This document shows, piece by piece, positions 1 to 7,687 of a DNA stretch of 15,828 bases. Both the position numbers and the translations under genes were made by a program. Origin of the DNA: an uncultured Collinsella sp. (GTDB lineage Bacteria > Actinomycetota > Coriobacteriia > Coriobacteriales > Coriobacteriaceae); NCBI GenBank assembly GCA_900552185.1, contig URYT01000026.1:1-15828 (forward strand), written 5' to 3'. Each line of letters opens with the position of its first letter. Position 1 is the first letter of the stretch. The notes under the pieces were generated by a model, which was not told the DNA's origin, ran no database searches, and saw only the letters and a program-made list of their open reading frames with translations.

Positions 1-1345
1 TAAGCACAAGCTCCCCTTCATCCCGCTGGACCACCACAAGGCGGTCGTTGTAGACAAAGTACAGCACATCCTCGGGCAGGGAATGGGGGATATTGGACTT
101 ATAGATGTTCACGTGAAGTGTTGAAGAATCATCTTCGTCGTAATAATCAGTCCAAATCTCGCGATCGCCATTCATGAAAGTAGAGCTGCAGCAATGAGAA
201 TCAAACTCGCTCTTGGCCCCGGTTTTTGCATCGACTAGGCATGCCGAAGACTTGTCATCGTCTGAGTACGTCCCAAGCAAGATGCCGCCATCATGCGAGA
301 TGCCGCCGAGATATCCATCGCCGAAGGGAAAAGCGATCGAGCTAATTATCTCGTCACTATTTAAATCGTAAACACTAAGATTCGCATCCTCTTCATTGAG
401 ATAGTAATAGCCGTCATCCTCATCAAAAAGATCATTCGATCCTTTCTTTGTATAGAGGGCATAAAACTCCGCTGAAGGGTTTGAATAAAGCCATTCAGGA
501 GCGTGGTCATCATCGTTGAAAACAACGCTCATATTTCCATCGCGGTCCGCTTTTATTAATGCGGTGTCGCTCTGAAGATAAATATCGTCCGAGTAAGAGC
601 TGGTGACGATATGGTCGATGTCCGAAGACCTATCATCTTTTTTCACGTTAACCGTTTTCAATTCCGTTGACCCTGTATCGCAATTGAAAACCCTAAGAGA
701 AACAACGCCTTTCTCAGTATCGTATGGCAAGAAATAGAGACGGCTCATATCGTCTGAATAGTAGAAATAAGAGTCATCTTTATCAGATTGATATGTTTGA
801 ACTAGCTTGTCAGACTTAAGGTCATAGATTTCGACCTTTTTGGGATCATCTTCATTGTTATAGTGTGCTACGGCTGCTCTTTTACCATCATTGGAGACGG
901 TTGTTGTGCTGTGGGCATATTTGGCCGAAGCGATGGGATGCACTGCTTGGGTTTGATTGTCTGGAGAGAATACGACCAAATTGTTGCCGTCTACCCAGTA
1001 GAGCTTATCGCTGGAGGTGGCACATCCTGAACTAAGGCTTTTATCCGGAATGGCGATGGGGCTTGTGCTACCGTTATTAAAATTGATGAGAGATACGCTC
1101 TTTAGGCTGTAGCCGTCATCGTCATCATAGTCGTAATCGTATAAATAGCCGAACTTTGTATTACCGCTTACGCTGATATGCGAGCCGTCGCTGTTGGTCT
1201 TATAGCTATACGACTTCTCAAGCTCGGGCGTCGGTACGCCGCCGCCGGCTAATGCTGCGGGAGGGGCTGCGAGCGGGGACAGTGCCGCGAGGAGGCCTAT
1301 GGCGACCGCTGCAATCCTTCCGCTCTTTTGGATGCTCTTAAACAT
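1..1345 (-). CDS. Secreted Asp-rich propeller-like protein, partial (C-terminus off left edge)
   Basis: Reading the minus strand from the ATG at 1345 gives 448 codons with no stop before the window edge, so the C-terminus is missing. A good ribosome site (GAGGAAAGG, about 1352-1360) precedes the ATG. Residues 1-33 look like a Sec signal peptide: basic start (MFKSIQKSGR), hydrophobic core, and ALA|GG as a type I cleavage site; there is no lipobox Cys. The mature part consists of short beta-strand-like segments ending in phrases such as VEIYDLKSD, LSVYDLNSDE and SNDGKRAAVA, typical of WD40/YVTN-type beta-propellers. Acidic clusters recur (around 70-77, 278-280, 308-311, 361-364 and 403-406) and could bind metal or calcium; that is inference. 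The body is visibly AT-rich (row 361-420 is about 37% G+C), unlike all neighbours, suggesting horizontal acquisition or different selection. I cannot name the family and assign no function. Confidence 0.82.
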   Translation of the reverse strand, partial: MFKSIQKSGRIAAVAIGLLAALSPLAAPPAALAGGGVPTPELEKSYSYKTNSDGSHISVSGNTKFGYLYDYDYDDDDGYSLKSVSLINFNNGSTSPIAIPDKSLSSGCATSSDKLYWVDGNNLVVFSPDNQTQAVHPIASAKYAHSTTTVSNDGKRAAVAHYNNEDDPKKVEIYDLKSDKLVQTYQSDKDDSYFYYSDDMSRLYFLPYDTEKGVVSLRVFNCDTGSTELKTVNVKKDDRSSDIDHIVTSSYSDDIYLQSDTALIKADRDGNMSVVFNDDDHAPEWLYSNPSAEFYALYTKKGSNDLFDEDDGYYYLNEEDANLSVYDLNSDEIISSIAFPFGDGYLGGISHDGGILLGTYSDDDKSSACLVDAKTGAKSEFDSHCCSSTFMNGDREIWTDYYDEDDSSTLHVNIYKSNIPHSLPEDVLYFVYNDRLVVVQRDEGELVL

Positions 1346-1408
1346 GGCAATCCTTTCCTCTAGATTCGAATGACGATACTGCCATGGTTAATCGGGATTC
1401 CGAAATCT

Positions 1409-1420
1409 TGTTGCGCAACA
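1409..1420. promoter_or_regulatory. 12-bp palindrome, candidate operator
   Basis: TGTTGCGCAACA is perfectly self-complementary. It ends 64 bases before the start codon of the minus-strand secreted protein gene, a position typical of a dimeric regulator site. No cognate regulator is encoded in the window, and no clear promoter could be placed beside it, so the role is inferred from symmetry and position alone. Confidence 0.35.
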
Positions 1421-1475
1421 TTCACCATCGGCAAAATAATTCGGCCAGCCGTGCCGTCCCCAAGAGATCATTCTG

Positions 1476-1542
1476 AGTTGCGGTGAAATAGGGACTGAAT
1501 ACGGGCTCCAGAGGCCAAAACAGTCCCTATTCCACCGCAACT
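1476..1542. repeat. Long inverted repeat (22-bp arms, 23-base loop)
   Basis: The left arm (1476-1497, beginning AGTTGCGGTG) and right arm (1521-1542, ending CACCGCAACT) are reverse complements at 21 of 22 positions. The loop is 1498-1520. It lies between two divergent genes, so it does not end either transcript, and no T-run follows it. I think it is a dispersed intergenic repeat or small non-autonomous element, but a folded RNA in the cutC 5' leader is also possible. Confidence 0.75.
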
Positions 1543-1601
1543 TCATGGGGATGTGTGACAATGCCCGTCGGAAAACATCTGCTGTCTTTGGGGGCCTATC
1601 T

Positions 1602-2279
1602 ATGCTGTACGAGTTTTGTGCCGAGAACTTTGAGCGAGTGCCGGCGGCCATCGAGGCCGGTGCGGGGCGCATTGAGCTGTGTGACAACCTCGCCGTCGGT
1701 GGCACCACGCCTTCCGCCGGCGTTATTAGCGCTACAGTCAGCTATGCTCACGAGCATGACGCGCGAGTGATGTGCATGATTCGCCCGCGTGGCGGTGACT
1801 TTCATTACAACCAAGACGAGCTGCGCATGATGGAGATGGACCTGGGCCTTGCCGTAAGCGCCGGCGTTGACGGCTTGGTCTTTGGCTGCTGCAAGCCCTG
1901 CGCTGGCGGATGGGCGCTCGACGAGCTTACGTTGGGCGCCCTCGTGATGGCCGCGGGCTGCGCGACCGAGGAATGCAAGCGTGAGCCCATCGACATCACC
2001 TTCCACATGGCGTTTGATCAGCTCTCGCCCGAGGCTCAGCTCGACGCGATTGATACACTTGCCGACTGCGGCGTTACGCGCATCCTCACGCATGGCGGCG
2101 CTGCCGGTACGTCGATCGAGGATAATTTCGATCACCTGACTCGTTTAATCGAGTATGCGGGCGATCGTTTGACCATCCTTCCCGGCGGCGGCATCACTAC
2201 GGCAAATCGCGACGCGGTCGCGGCGGCGCTAGGCGTCTCCGAGCTCCATGGCACCAAGATCGTGCCGCTGGAGGTATAA
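1602..2279 (+). CDS. cutC: CutC family protein
   Basis: This 225-residue protein matches the CutC family, a TIM-barrel fold long linked to copper homeostasis but with an uncertain biochemical role. Family motifs seen are the N-terminal YEFCAENFE and AGAGRIELCDNL (14-30), MIRPRGGDFHY (59-69), DGLVFG (90-95), DITFHMAFD (131-139), CGVTRILTHGG (156-166), ILPGGGI (192-198) and ELHGTKI (214-220). I chose ATG 1602 because CutC proteins usually begin at this YEF segment and a G-rich site (GGGGG, about 1590-1594) lies 7 bases ahead; the frame is open to 1545, but the extra 19 residues look non-native. The start of the next gene follows the stop by 3 bases, so the two are probably co-transcribed and translationally coupled. 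Metal-linked function is only suggested by the family name. Confidence 0.92.
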   Translation: MLYEFCAENFERVPAAIEAGAGRIELCDNLAVGGTTPSAGVISATVSYAHEHDARVMCMIRPRGGDFHYNQDELRMMEMDLGLAVSAGVDGLVFGCCKPCAGGWALDELTLGALVMAAGCATEECKREPIDITFHMAFDQLSPEAQLDAIDTLADCGVTRILTHGGAAGTSIEDNFDHLTRLIEYAGDRLTILPGGGITTANRDAVAAALGVSELHGTKIVPLEV

Positions 2280-2282
2280 CCC

Positions 2283-3083
2283 GTGGCGCTGGTATTTGAC
2301 GTTCAGCAGGCGAACGGTAAGCCCGACGACAACCGTCGTCCCGGCACCGCGTGCCCCTTTTGCAACACGGAGGGGCTCACCAACATCATCCGGCGCGACG
2401 GTGACTGCATCTGGCTCGAGAATAAGTTTAAGACCTTGCGGGCCACTCGTCAGACCGTATTGATTGAGTCGTCCGACCACGACGCCGACCTGGTGACCTA
2501 TGAGCCGGACGAGCTGCATCATGTTATGCGGTTTGCTCTGGGCTGTTGGCAGCAGATGATCGATTCCCAACAGTACTGCAGTGTGCTCATGTACAAGAAC
2601 AAAGGCCCGCTTTCGGGCGGCAGCCTCGTCCATCCACACATGCAGATTGTGGGCTTGGAACAGGAGGACGGCTATGCGGCGCTGACCTCAGTCAACTTTG
2701 AAGGCATCGATGTTTGGCAGAGGGGAAGGGTTGCGGTCAACATCTCAACCGAACCGATTATGGGGTTCTTTGAGGTCAATGTTTCAGCCCCGCAGGGAAT
2801 CGCCGCCAGCGATGGCGCGCGAGACCAAGCCGAGACGGACCTCTTCGCCGATGCGATTCAGGTAGCTCTGCGCTATATCCTGAACGAGCACCATGGTGGT
2901 CGCGCAGAGTCGTACAACTTGTTCTTCTACCACATGGACGGCCGGACCATTGCCAAGGCGCTTCCGCGCTGGGTGGTTTCACCCTACTTTGTCGGGTATC
3001 GGCTGGCTCAGGTCAATGCTGAGACCACGCTCGATGTCGATGCGGAGCGATTCCGCGCACATCTGGAGGCGCTCACATCGTAA
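2283..3083 (+). CDS. DUF4931 protein, GalT/HIT-like nucleotidyl transferase fold
   Basis: The 266-residue product starts at GTG 2283, with a strong GGAGG (2270-2274) inside the end of cutC and 8 bases of spacing. It resembles galactose-1-phosphate uridylyltransferase and other HIT-superfamily enzymes: CPFC (24-27) matches a zinc-type Cys pair, and HPHMQ (117-121), preceded by GGSLV, matches the catalytic His-x-His-x-Gln of GalT, where a His forms a nucleotidyl-His intermediate. It is shorter than GalT (about 350 residues), and the best family name I know is DUF4931. The substrate is unknown; sugar-1-phosphate or nucleotide transfer or hydrolysis is a family-based inference. It forms a two-gene unit with cutC, and its stop codon lies in the loop of a hairpin (3068-3093). 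Confidence 0.82.
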   Translation: MALVFDVQQANGKPDDNRRPGTACPFCNTEGLTNIIRRDGDCIWLENKFKTLRATRQTVLIESSDHDADLVTYEPDELHHVMRFALGCWQQMIDSQQYCSVLMYKNKGPLSGGSLVHPHMQIVGLEQEDGYAALTSVNFEGIDVWQRGRVAVNISTEPIMGFFEVNVSAPQGIAASDGARDQAETDLFADAIQVALRYILNEHHGGRAESYNLFFYHMDGRTIAKALPRWVVSPYFVGYRLAQVNAETTLDVDAERFRAHLEALTS

Positions 3084-3093
3084 AGTGAGCGCC
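3068..3093. terminator. Hairpin spanning the DUF4931 stop codon, possible bidirectional terminator
   Basis: GGCGCTCAC (3068-3076) and GTGAGCGCC (3085-3093) are perfect 9-bp complements around an 8-base loop that contains the TAA stop. It lies between convergent genes whose stops are 27 bases apart, where a shared terminator is expected. No T-run follows on either strand, so intrinsic termination would be weak; RNA 3'-end protection is an alternative. Confidence 0.5.
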
Positions 3094-3110
3094 CGCACAC
3101 TGCGGACGGT

Positions 3111-4109
3111 TTAGCGCGCCATTGCATCGCGGCCGGCCTCGACCCGCTTGCGCTGGGCGGCGCGCTCCTCGCCGGTCAGACGCTCAAAGAAGTGTCCGAT
3201 AAGCGAGGCGAGCACCTGCTGAAACAACGTTCCACACATGACGGGAAACACAACTTCGCCCGGAAAGTATTGCGTGGCGATGACGGCGCCCGAAGAGATA
3301 TTGCGCATGCCGCAGGTAAAGCACATGGTGGTCGTCTCGCTATACGGCAGGTGCAACGCGCGGGCGACCAGAATGCCCACGACAAAACCGCTGATGGCGA
3401 AGACCAAAATAAAGAGGGCGACTTCCAGGCGCACCGCGTTCATGTGCAGCACGTACTCGCTCATGGCGGTGGAGTTGGACGCGATGACGCCCATCATCAT
3501 AAATTTGCAGGCGGGCGAGAGCGCGGGGGAGAGCTTCTCGTGTCCCCAGCCGCGCGTAAGTTCGTTGATTACGATGCCAAGGATGGCGGGGATGGCAATC
3601 ATAAAGGCCATGTTCTGCATCATGCTCGGAACATCGATTGCGACGGTGGCACCCAGCAGGAGCTTGAGCGTGAGCGGAATCGTCACGGGCGATATAACCG
3701 AGGACGTCAGGATGATGGTGAGTGCGAGCGGGCCGTTGCCGCCGAACATGCTGATCCACATAAAGGCAGTGACTGCCACGGGTACGCTGTACTCGATCAC
3801 GATGCCGCAGACAAGGTTGGGGTTGGAGCCAAAGAACAGTGAGCCCATGACATATGCCGCGATGGGGATGAGCACGGCCGAGACAAATAACGCCAAAATC
3901 AGATGAAGGGGACGGCGGAACACCTCGGCCACCTGGTGAAAGGTGTTACTGAGTGCACCCTGAAACGTCATAAAGGCAAACAAGGTGGGAACGATGGGCT
4001 TGAGAACGCCGATCTGCTGAGGAAAGAGCACGCCGAGCGCCACGCAAATCGGAACGATGATCTGCATGTACCCCGCGAGAAACTTGCCCAGTCCAACCCA
4101 TTGCTTCAT
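3111..4109 (-). CDS. Bile acid:sodium symporter (BASS) family transporter
   Basis: This is a 332-residue, very hydrophobic membrane protein with about nine to ten predicted transmembrane segments (for example 12-30, 68-90, 100-120, 126-150, 165-182, 203-213, 228-250 and 285-305). The late segment CGMRNISSGAVIATQYFPGEVVF resembles the conserved core of the BASS/ArsB-like superfamily (split here as CGMRNISSGA, 266-275, and FPGEVVFP, 282-289). The reading frame is open to 4328, but I choose ATG 4109 because upstream residues are polar and unlike the family; an AAGAG motif sits just ahead and GGGAG further back. Relatives carry bile acids, pantoate or other organic anions with sodium; the substrate here is unknown. 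It is a single-gene unit, convergent with the cutC pair and divergent from recJ. Confidence 0.85.
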   Translation of the reverse strand: MKQWVGLGKFLAGYMQIIVPICVALGVLFPQQIGVLKPIVPTLFAFMTFQGALSNTFHQVAEVFRRPLHLILALFVSAVLIPIAAYVMGSLFFGSNPNLVCGIVIEYSVPVAVTAFMWISMFGGNGPLALTIILTSSVISPVTIPLTLKLLLGATVAIDVPSMMQNMAFMIAIPAILGIVINELTRGWGHEKLSPALSPACKFMMMGVIASNSTAMSEYVLHMNAVRLEVALFILVFAISGFVVGILVARALHLPYSETTTMCFTCGMRNISSGAVIATQYFPGEVVFPVMCGTLFQQVLASLIGHFFERLTGEERAAQRKRVEAGRDAMAR

Positions 4110-4384
4110 ATGCTCTTGTGACTCCCTATGCCCGTGAATCCGTTTGAATGGATATGCTAGACGCTCGCATGCGTCCGTGCGGCTGAAACGCCCGATTATT
4201 TCGAGGCTATTACCGACATCGTTTACCGAAACCGCGGTGTGCTGCGGCGATTTGCGTCCGCGCTGCACGGTATAATAAATCTGTTCAACAGATCTGCCTG
4301 CCGAAGCGGGTATACACAGAGGACTCATCGCTATGAACCGTGAGAGGTATCGCGGCGACCTGCCCCTATCGGGGGTGGGCGCCT
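4110..4384. other. Divergent promoter region between the BASS transporter and recJ
   Basis: This 275-base region contains the recJ -10 box and palindrome (4271-4293) and a short upstream ORF (4333-4398) that overlaps the recJ start. I could not place a promoter for the minus-strand transporter. No RNA gene is seen. Confidence 0.55.
4271..4293 (+). promoter_or_regulatory. recJ -10 box with adjoining palindrome
   Basis: A perfect TATAAT (4271-4276) is followed by ATCTGTT-C-AACAGAT (4279-4293), a 7+1+7 palindrome that would cover the transcription start. No good -35 hexamer sits 16-18 bases upstream (CGATTT at 4248-4253). The placement fits an operator for a dimeric repressor or activator-dependent promoter; it does not match the LexA boxes I know. 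The promoter would serve the 22-codon ORF and recJ. Confidence 0.5.
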
Positions 4385-4398
4385 ATGTCATCGCTTAA
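4333..4398 (+). CDS. Possible 21-residue upstream ORF overlapping the recJ start
   Basis: ATG 4333 begins a 21-codon frame, MNRERYRGDL..., ending TAA at 4396-4398. AGAGGA (4318-4323) lies 9 bases ahead, a better-placed ribosome site than that of the recJ ATG. The frame is +1 relative to recJ and its stop lies 11 bases past the recJ ATG (4385), so it could couple translation. Coding evidence is weak because of its length. Confidence 0.3.
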   Translation: MNRERYRGDLPLSGVGAYVIA

Positions 4399-7300
4399 GA
4401 CGACGCATCGCTGGGCGGTCGCTCAGCAAAAGCCCGAGCTCGAAAAGGAGCTTTCGGCTGGTCTGGGCATACCCGGGCTGGTGGCGCGCATTATGGTTGC
4501 GCACGGCATTACATCCATCGAGGAAGGCCAGCTTTTTTTGACGCCTTCGCTCGATCGCGACTGGGCGGACCCACTCGTTATTCCGGGCATGGCGGTCGTC
4601 GCCGACCGCGTTGAGCGTGCTATTCGCAGCCACGAGCGCATCGCCGTCTTTGGCGATTTTGACGTCGACGGCATTACGTCGACTTGTCTGTTGACCGAGG
4701 CGTTGCGTTCGTTTGGCGCCAACGTCACGCCGTTTATTCCGCACCGCTTTGACGAGGGCTACGGCCTGTCGCGTGCGGCGCTCGACCGCGTCAACGAGCT
4801 CGCTCAACCCAACCTGATCGTGACCGTCGATAACGGTATCGCTGCCAAGGAAGAGGTTTCCTATCTGGAGAGCTTGGGAATCGATTTGGTGGTCACGGAC
4901 CATCACGAGCCGTCCGATCAGGTGCCGCAGGGCGTGCCCTTGACCGATCCCAAACTCGAGGATGAGGGCCCCTCACGCGAACTTGCCGGTGCCGGTGTGG
5001 CGCTCAAGCTGGTGCAGGTTTTGGGCGAGCGTCTGGGTAAGCCGTCGTATTGGCGTTCGCTGATTGAGGTTGCGGCGCTGGGCACCGTGTCTGACATGAT
5101 GCCATTGACGGCCGAGAACCGCGCGTTGGTCGCCGAGGGCATCCAACAGATGCGCGTGACGGCTCGTCCCGGCTACATTGCGCTTGCAGCGCTCGCCCAG
5201 GCCGACCTTTCTACCATTACGGCGGACGGTCTATCGTTCTCGCTCATTCCCCGCTTAAACGCCGCCGGCCGCATGGCCGATCCCAAGCTGGCGCTCGACC
5301 TGCTGCTTGCCCGCGATCCTATCGAGGCAAGTGCACTGGCGGCCGAGCTCGAGGAGATCAACCGTCAGCGTCGCGAGATTGAGGCGGAGCTCACGCGTGA
5401 TGCCATGGCAAAGGTCGAGGAGACCTATGATGGCGGTCGCGCAATCGTCGTGGGTGGCGAGGGCTGGCACGAGGGCGTTAAAGGCATCGTGGCGAGCCGC
5501 CTTACCAACCGATATCACGTGCCGGCGTTGCTCTTCTCTATCGAGGACGGTATAGCACGTGGCTCGGGTCGCTCGGTGGGCAAGGTCAACCTGTTCGAAG
5601 CCGTCGAGCGCTGCTCCGACCTGCTGATTCGCCGCGGCGGACATGCCGGTGCGGTGGGCGTGACCATCGAGGCGTCTAAGCTCGATGAGTTTCGTCGTCG
5701 CCTTTCCGCCGTGTTGTCCGAGCTTCCCGCCGAGGACTTTGAGGACACCGACGAAGTTGCCGCCACGGTTGACCTTTCCGAATTGAATATCGAGACCATC
5801 GAGCAGATTTCCCGCCTTGAGCCGTTTGGCCAGGGTAATAAGGTGCCGCTGCTGGCTGCCGAGGGCGTGACGATGTGCGATCGCGCCGTGGTGGGCAAGA
5901 CCGGCGAGCATATGCGCTTCGTGGCGACGGATGGCGCCGCGAGCGTGCCGGCCATCATGTTTCGTGTGCCGCAGATCGATAGGCTTATCAATTGCGACAG
6001 CGCTGTCGACTTGGTGTTCGAGGCCGTTGCCGAGCATTGGCAAGGTCGCGTAAAGCCAAAGCTCATGATTAAGGATGTCTTGGTCCGCGATACCACGGCG
6101 CCCAGCGTTGACGACCCGGCATGTGAGCTTCGCCGCGGCGTACAACCGGCGGATTCTGGACTGCGCCTGGAGTCGCGTAAACGCGAGACGCTTGCCCAGC
6201 TTTCCTATACCGAGCTCACGCGCTCACTCATTCACAGCTTTATCGGATCGAACCAGCCGCACCGCGCGCAGGTCGAGGCGCTCGATGCCCTGGCCGATCA
6301 CCAAAGTGTTCTGGCCGTTATGGGAACGGGGCGCGGCAAGTCTCTTATCTTCCATGTGCATGCCGCGCGCGAGGCGGTTCTTCGCGGGCGTGCGAGTATC
6401 TTTGTCTATCCGCTGCGCGCGCTCGTTGCCGACCAGGCCTATCACCTCTCGTCGACGATGGCCGCGCTCGGCATTGGCGTAGGCGTGCTGACCGGCGAGA
6501 CCGTGGAAGCCGCGCGCGATGACGTGTTTGCCGGCCTGGCTTCGGGTCGCACCGGCATCGTTCTCACGACGCCTGAGTTCCTTTCCATCCATCGCGATCG
6601 CTTTGCGCGTTCTGGACGTATCGGCTTTGTCGTTATCGATGAGGCACACCATGCCGGCCTTGCCAAGGGCGGTGACCGGAGCGCATACCTCGACATGCCC
6701 GATATTCTCAAGGCCCTGGGCAACCCCGTTGTCATGGCCGCGACTGCCACCGCAACGGCTCCGGTTGTGGCCGAGCTCGCCCGCGTGCTACCGATTACCC
6801 GCACGGTGGTCGACGAGACCGTTCGCGAGAACCTACAACTCGAGGACGACCGTGACCTTGCGAGCCGCGAAAATCGCCTGGTGTCGATCGTGGCGACGGG
6901 GGAGAAGACCGTTATCTACGTGAACTCGCGCGACCAGTCCGTGGCGCTTGCCAAGACGTTGCGCAAACGCGTGCCCGACTGCGCGACCCATATTGCGTTC
7001 TATAACGCCGGGCTTGCGCGCTCCGATCGCCGCCGTGTCGAGGAAGCCTTTAGAGACGGAAGTCTCAGCTGCATCGTTTCAACTTCGGCCTTCGGTGAGG
7101 GCGTCAACCTGCCCGATATCCGCCATGTCGTGCTCTACCACATGCCGTTTGGTGCGATTGAGTTTAACCAGATGAGTGGCCGTGCCGGCCGCGATGGACA
7201 GCCCGCCGTGATTCACTTGCTCTATTCGTCGCGTGACGCTCGTATTAATGAGCGCCTGCTCGATTGTTACGCGCCCGAGCGCGATGAGCTTGTCACGCTC

Positions 7301-7672
7301 TATCGAGCGCTGCAGACCATGTGGCGCTCCAACCGTGGCAAGACGGGGGACGATTCATTCTGCGCGAGCGATATCGACATTGCGCAGATGTGTCTTGCCA
7401 TCGATGCCCGCACGCCGGTCGACGAGCGCTCGGTGGAAAGCGGCCTGGGAATCTTCGAAGAACTCGGTTTCTGCCGCGTTTCGGGGTTTGACGATACGCG
7501 TCGCATCGCGATGGCGGAAAACCCCGGTCGCGTGCAATTAAGCAGGTCAATTCGCTATTTGGAGGGCTTGCGCTCGCGCATGGAGTTCACGGCTTTTCGG
7601 AGCTGGGCGCTCGATTCGTGCGCTTCTGATATGCTAGCCAAAGTTAATCGCCCGATCGTACCGCGGGCCTAG
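4385..7672 (+). CDS. recJ: RecJ single-strand exonuclease fused to a RecQ-type helicase
   Basis: The 1,095-residue protein joins two DNA-repair modules. Residues 1-570 are RecJ: DHH phosphoesterase motifs GDFDVDG (90-96), VDNG (148-151), TDHH (171-174) and RLNAAGR (290-296), the DHHA1 signature GGHAGAVG (418-425), and an OB-like region around 480-565. Residues 600-1095 are a superfamily 2 helicase like RecQ: Walker A GTGRGKS (647-653), DEAHH (752-756), TATAT (787-791), YNAG and STSAFGEGVNLPD (873-911), and motif VI QMSGRAGRDG (929-938). RecJ cuts single-stranded DNA 5' to 3' and normally works with a separate RecQ, so fusion supplies both activities. Standard RecJ is about 570 residues. I chose ATG 4385 (G-rich site 4371-4379); GTG 4340 in the same frame is an alternative. 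Rel follows after 15 bases. Confidence 0.93.
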   Translation: MSSLKTTHRWAVAQQKPELEKELSAGLGIPGLVARIMVAHGITSIEEGQLFLTPSLDRDWADPLVIPGMAVVADRVERAIRSHERIAVFGDFDVDGITSTCLLTEALRSFGANVTPFIPHRFDEGYGLSRAALDRVNELAQPNLIVTVDNGIAAKEEVSYLESLGIDLVVTDHHEPSDQVPQGVPLTDPKLEDEGPSRELAGAGVALKLVQVLGERLGKPSYWRSLIEVAALGTVSDMMPLTAENRALVAEGIQQMRVTARPGYIALAALAQADLSTITADGLSFSLIPRLNAAGRMADPKLALDLLLARDPIEASALAAELEEINRQRREIEAELTRDAMAKVEETYDGGRAIVVGGEGWHEGVKGIVASRLTNRYHVPALLFSIEDGIARGSGRSVGKVNLFEAVERCSDLLIRRGGHAGAVGVTIEASKLDEFRRRLSAVLSELPAEDFEDTDEVAATVDLSELNIETIEQISRLEPFGQGNKVPLLAAEGVTMCDRAVVGKTGEHMRFVATDGAASVPAIMFRVPQIDRLINCDSAVDLVFEAVAEHWQGRVKPKLMIKDVLVRDTTAPSVDDPACELRRGVQPADSGLRLESRKRETLAQLSYTELTRSLIHSFIGSNQPHRAQVEALDALADHQSVLAVMGTGRGKSLIFHVHAAREAVLRGRASIFVYPLRALVADQAYHLSSTMAALGIGVGVLTGETVEAARDDVFAGLASGRTGIVLTTPEFLSIHRDRFARSGRIGFVVIDEAHHAGLAKGGDRSAYLDMPDILKALGNPVVMAATATATAPVVAELARVLPITRTVVDETVRENLQLEDDRDLASRENRLVSIVATGEKTVIYVNSRDQSVALAKTLRKRVPDCATHIAFYNAGLARSDRRRVEEAFRDGSLSCIVSTSAFGEGVNLPDIRHVVLYHMPFGAIEFNQMSGRAGRDGQPAVIHLLYSSRDARINERLLDCYAPERDELVTLYRALQTMWRSNRGKTGDDSFCASDIDIAQMCLAIDARTPVDERSVESGLGIFEELGFCRVSGFDDTRRIAMAENPGRVQLSRSIRYLEGLRSRMEFTAFRSWALDSCASDMLAKVNRPIVPRA

Positions 7673-7687
7673 GGGAAGGGGACCTCG

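Larger units (their letters stand above)
1346..1601. other. Divergent intergenic region between the secreted protein gene and cutC
   Basis: This 256-base region separates the two divergent genes. It holds a 12-bp palindrome (1409-1420) and a long inverted repeat (1476-1542), described separately. The cutC reading frame is open back to a GTG or similar codon at 1545, just after the repeat, but CutC homology begins at 1602. I could not identify a convincing -35/-10 pair for either gene. Confidence 0.6.

Noticed and set aside
1388..1708. 106-codon minus-strand frame
   Set aside because: It crosses the inverted repeat and the start of cutC, has no family features and is a shadow of the plus-strand gene.
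3192..3906. Two long plus-strand frames over the transporter gene
   Set aside because: They are antisense to a clear membrane transporter and have no recognisable motifs; high G+C genes produce such frames.
5255..6145. 296-codon minus-strand frame inside recJ
   Set aside because: It opposes conserved RecJ catalytic motifs and reads as low-information, His/Gly/Leu-rich antisense sequence.
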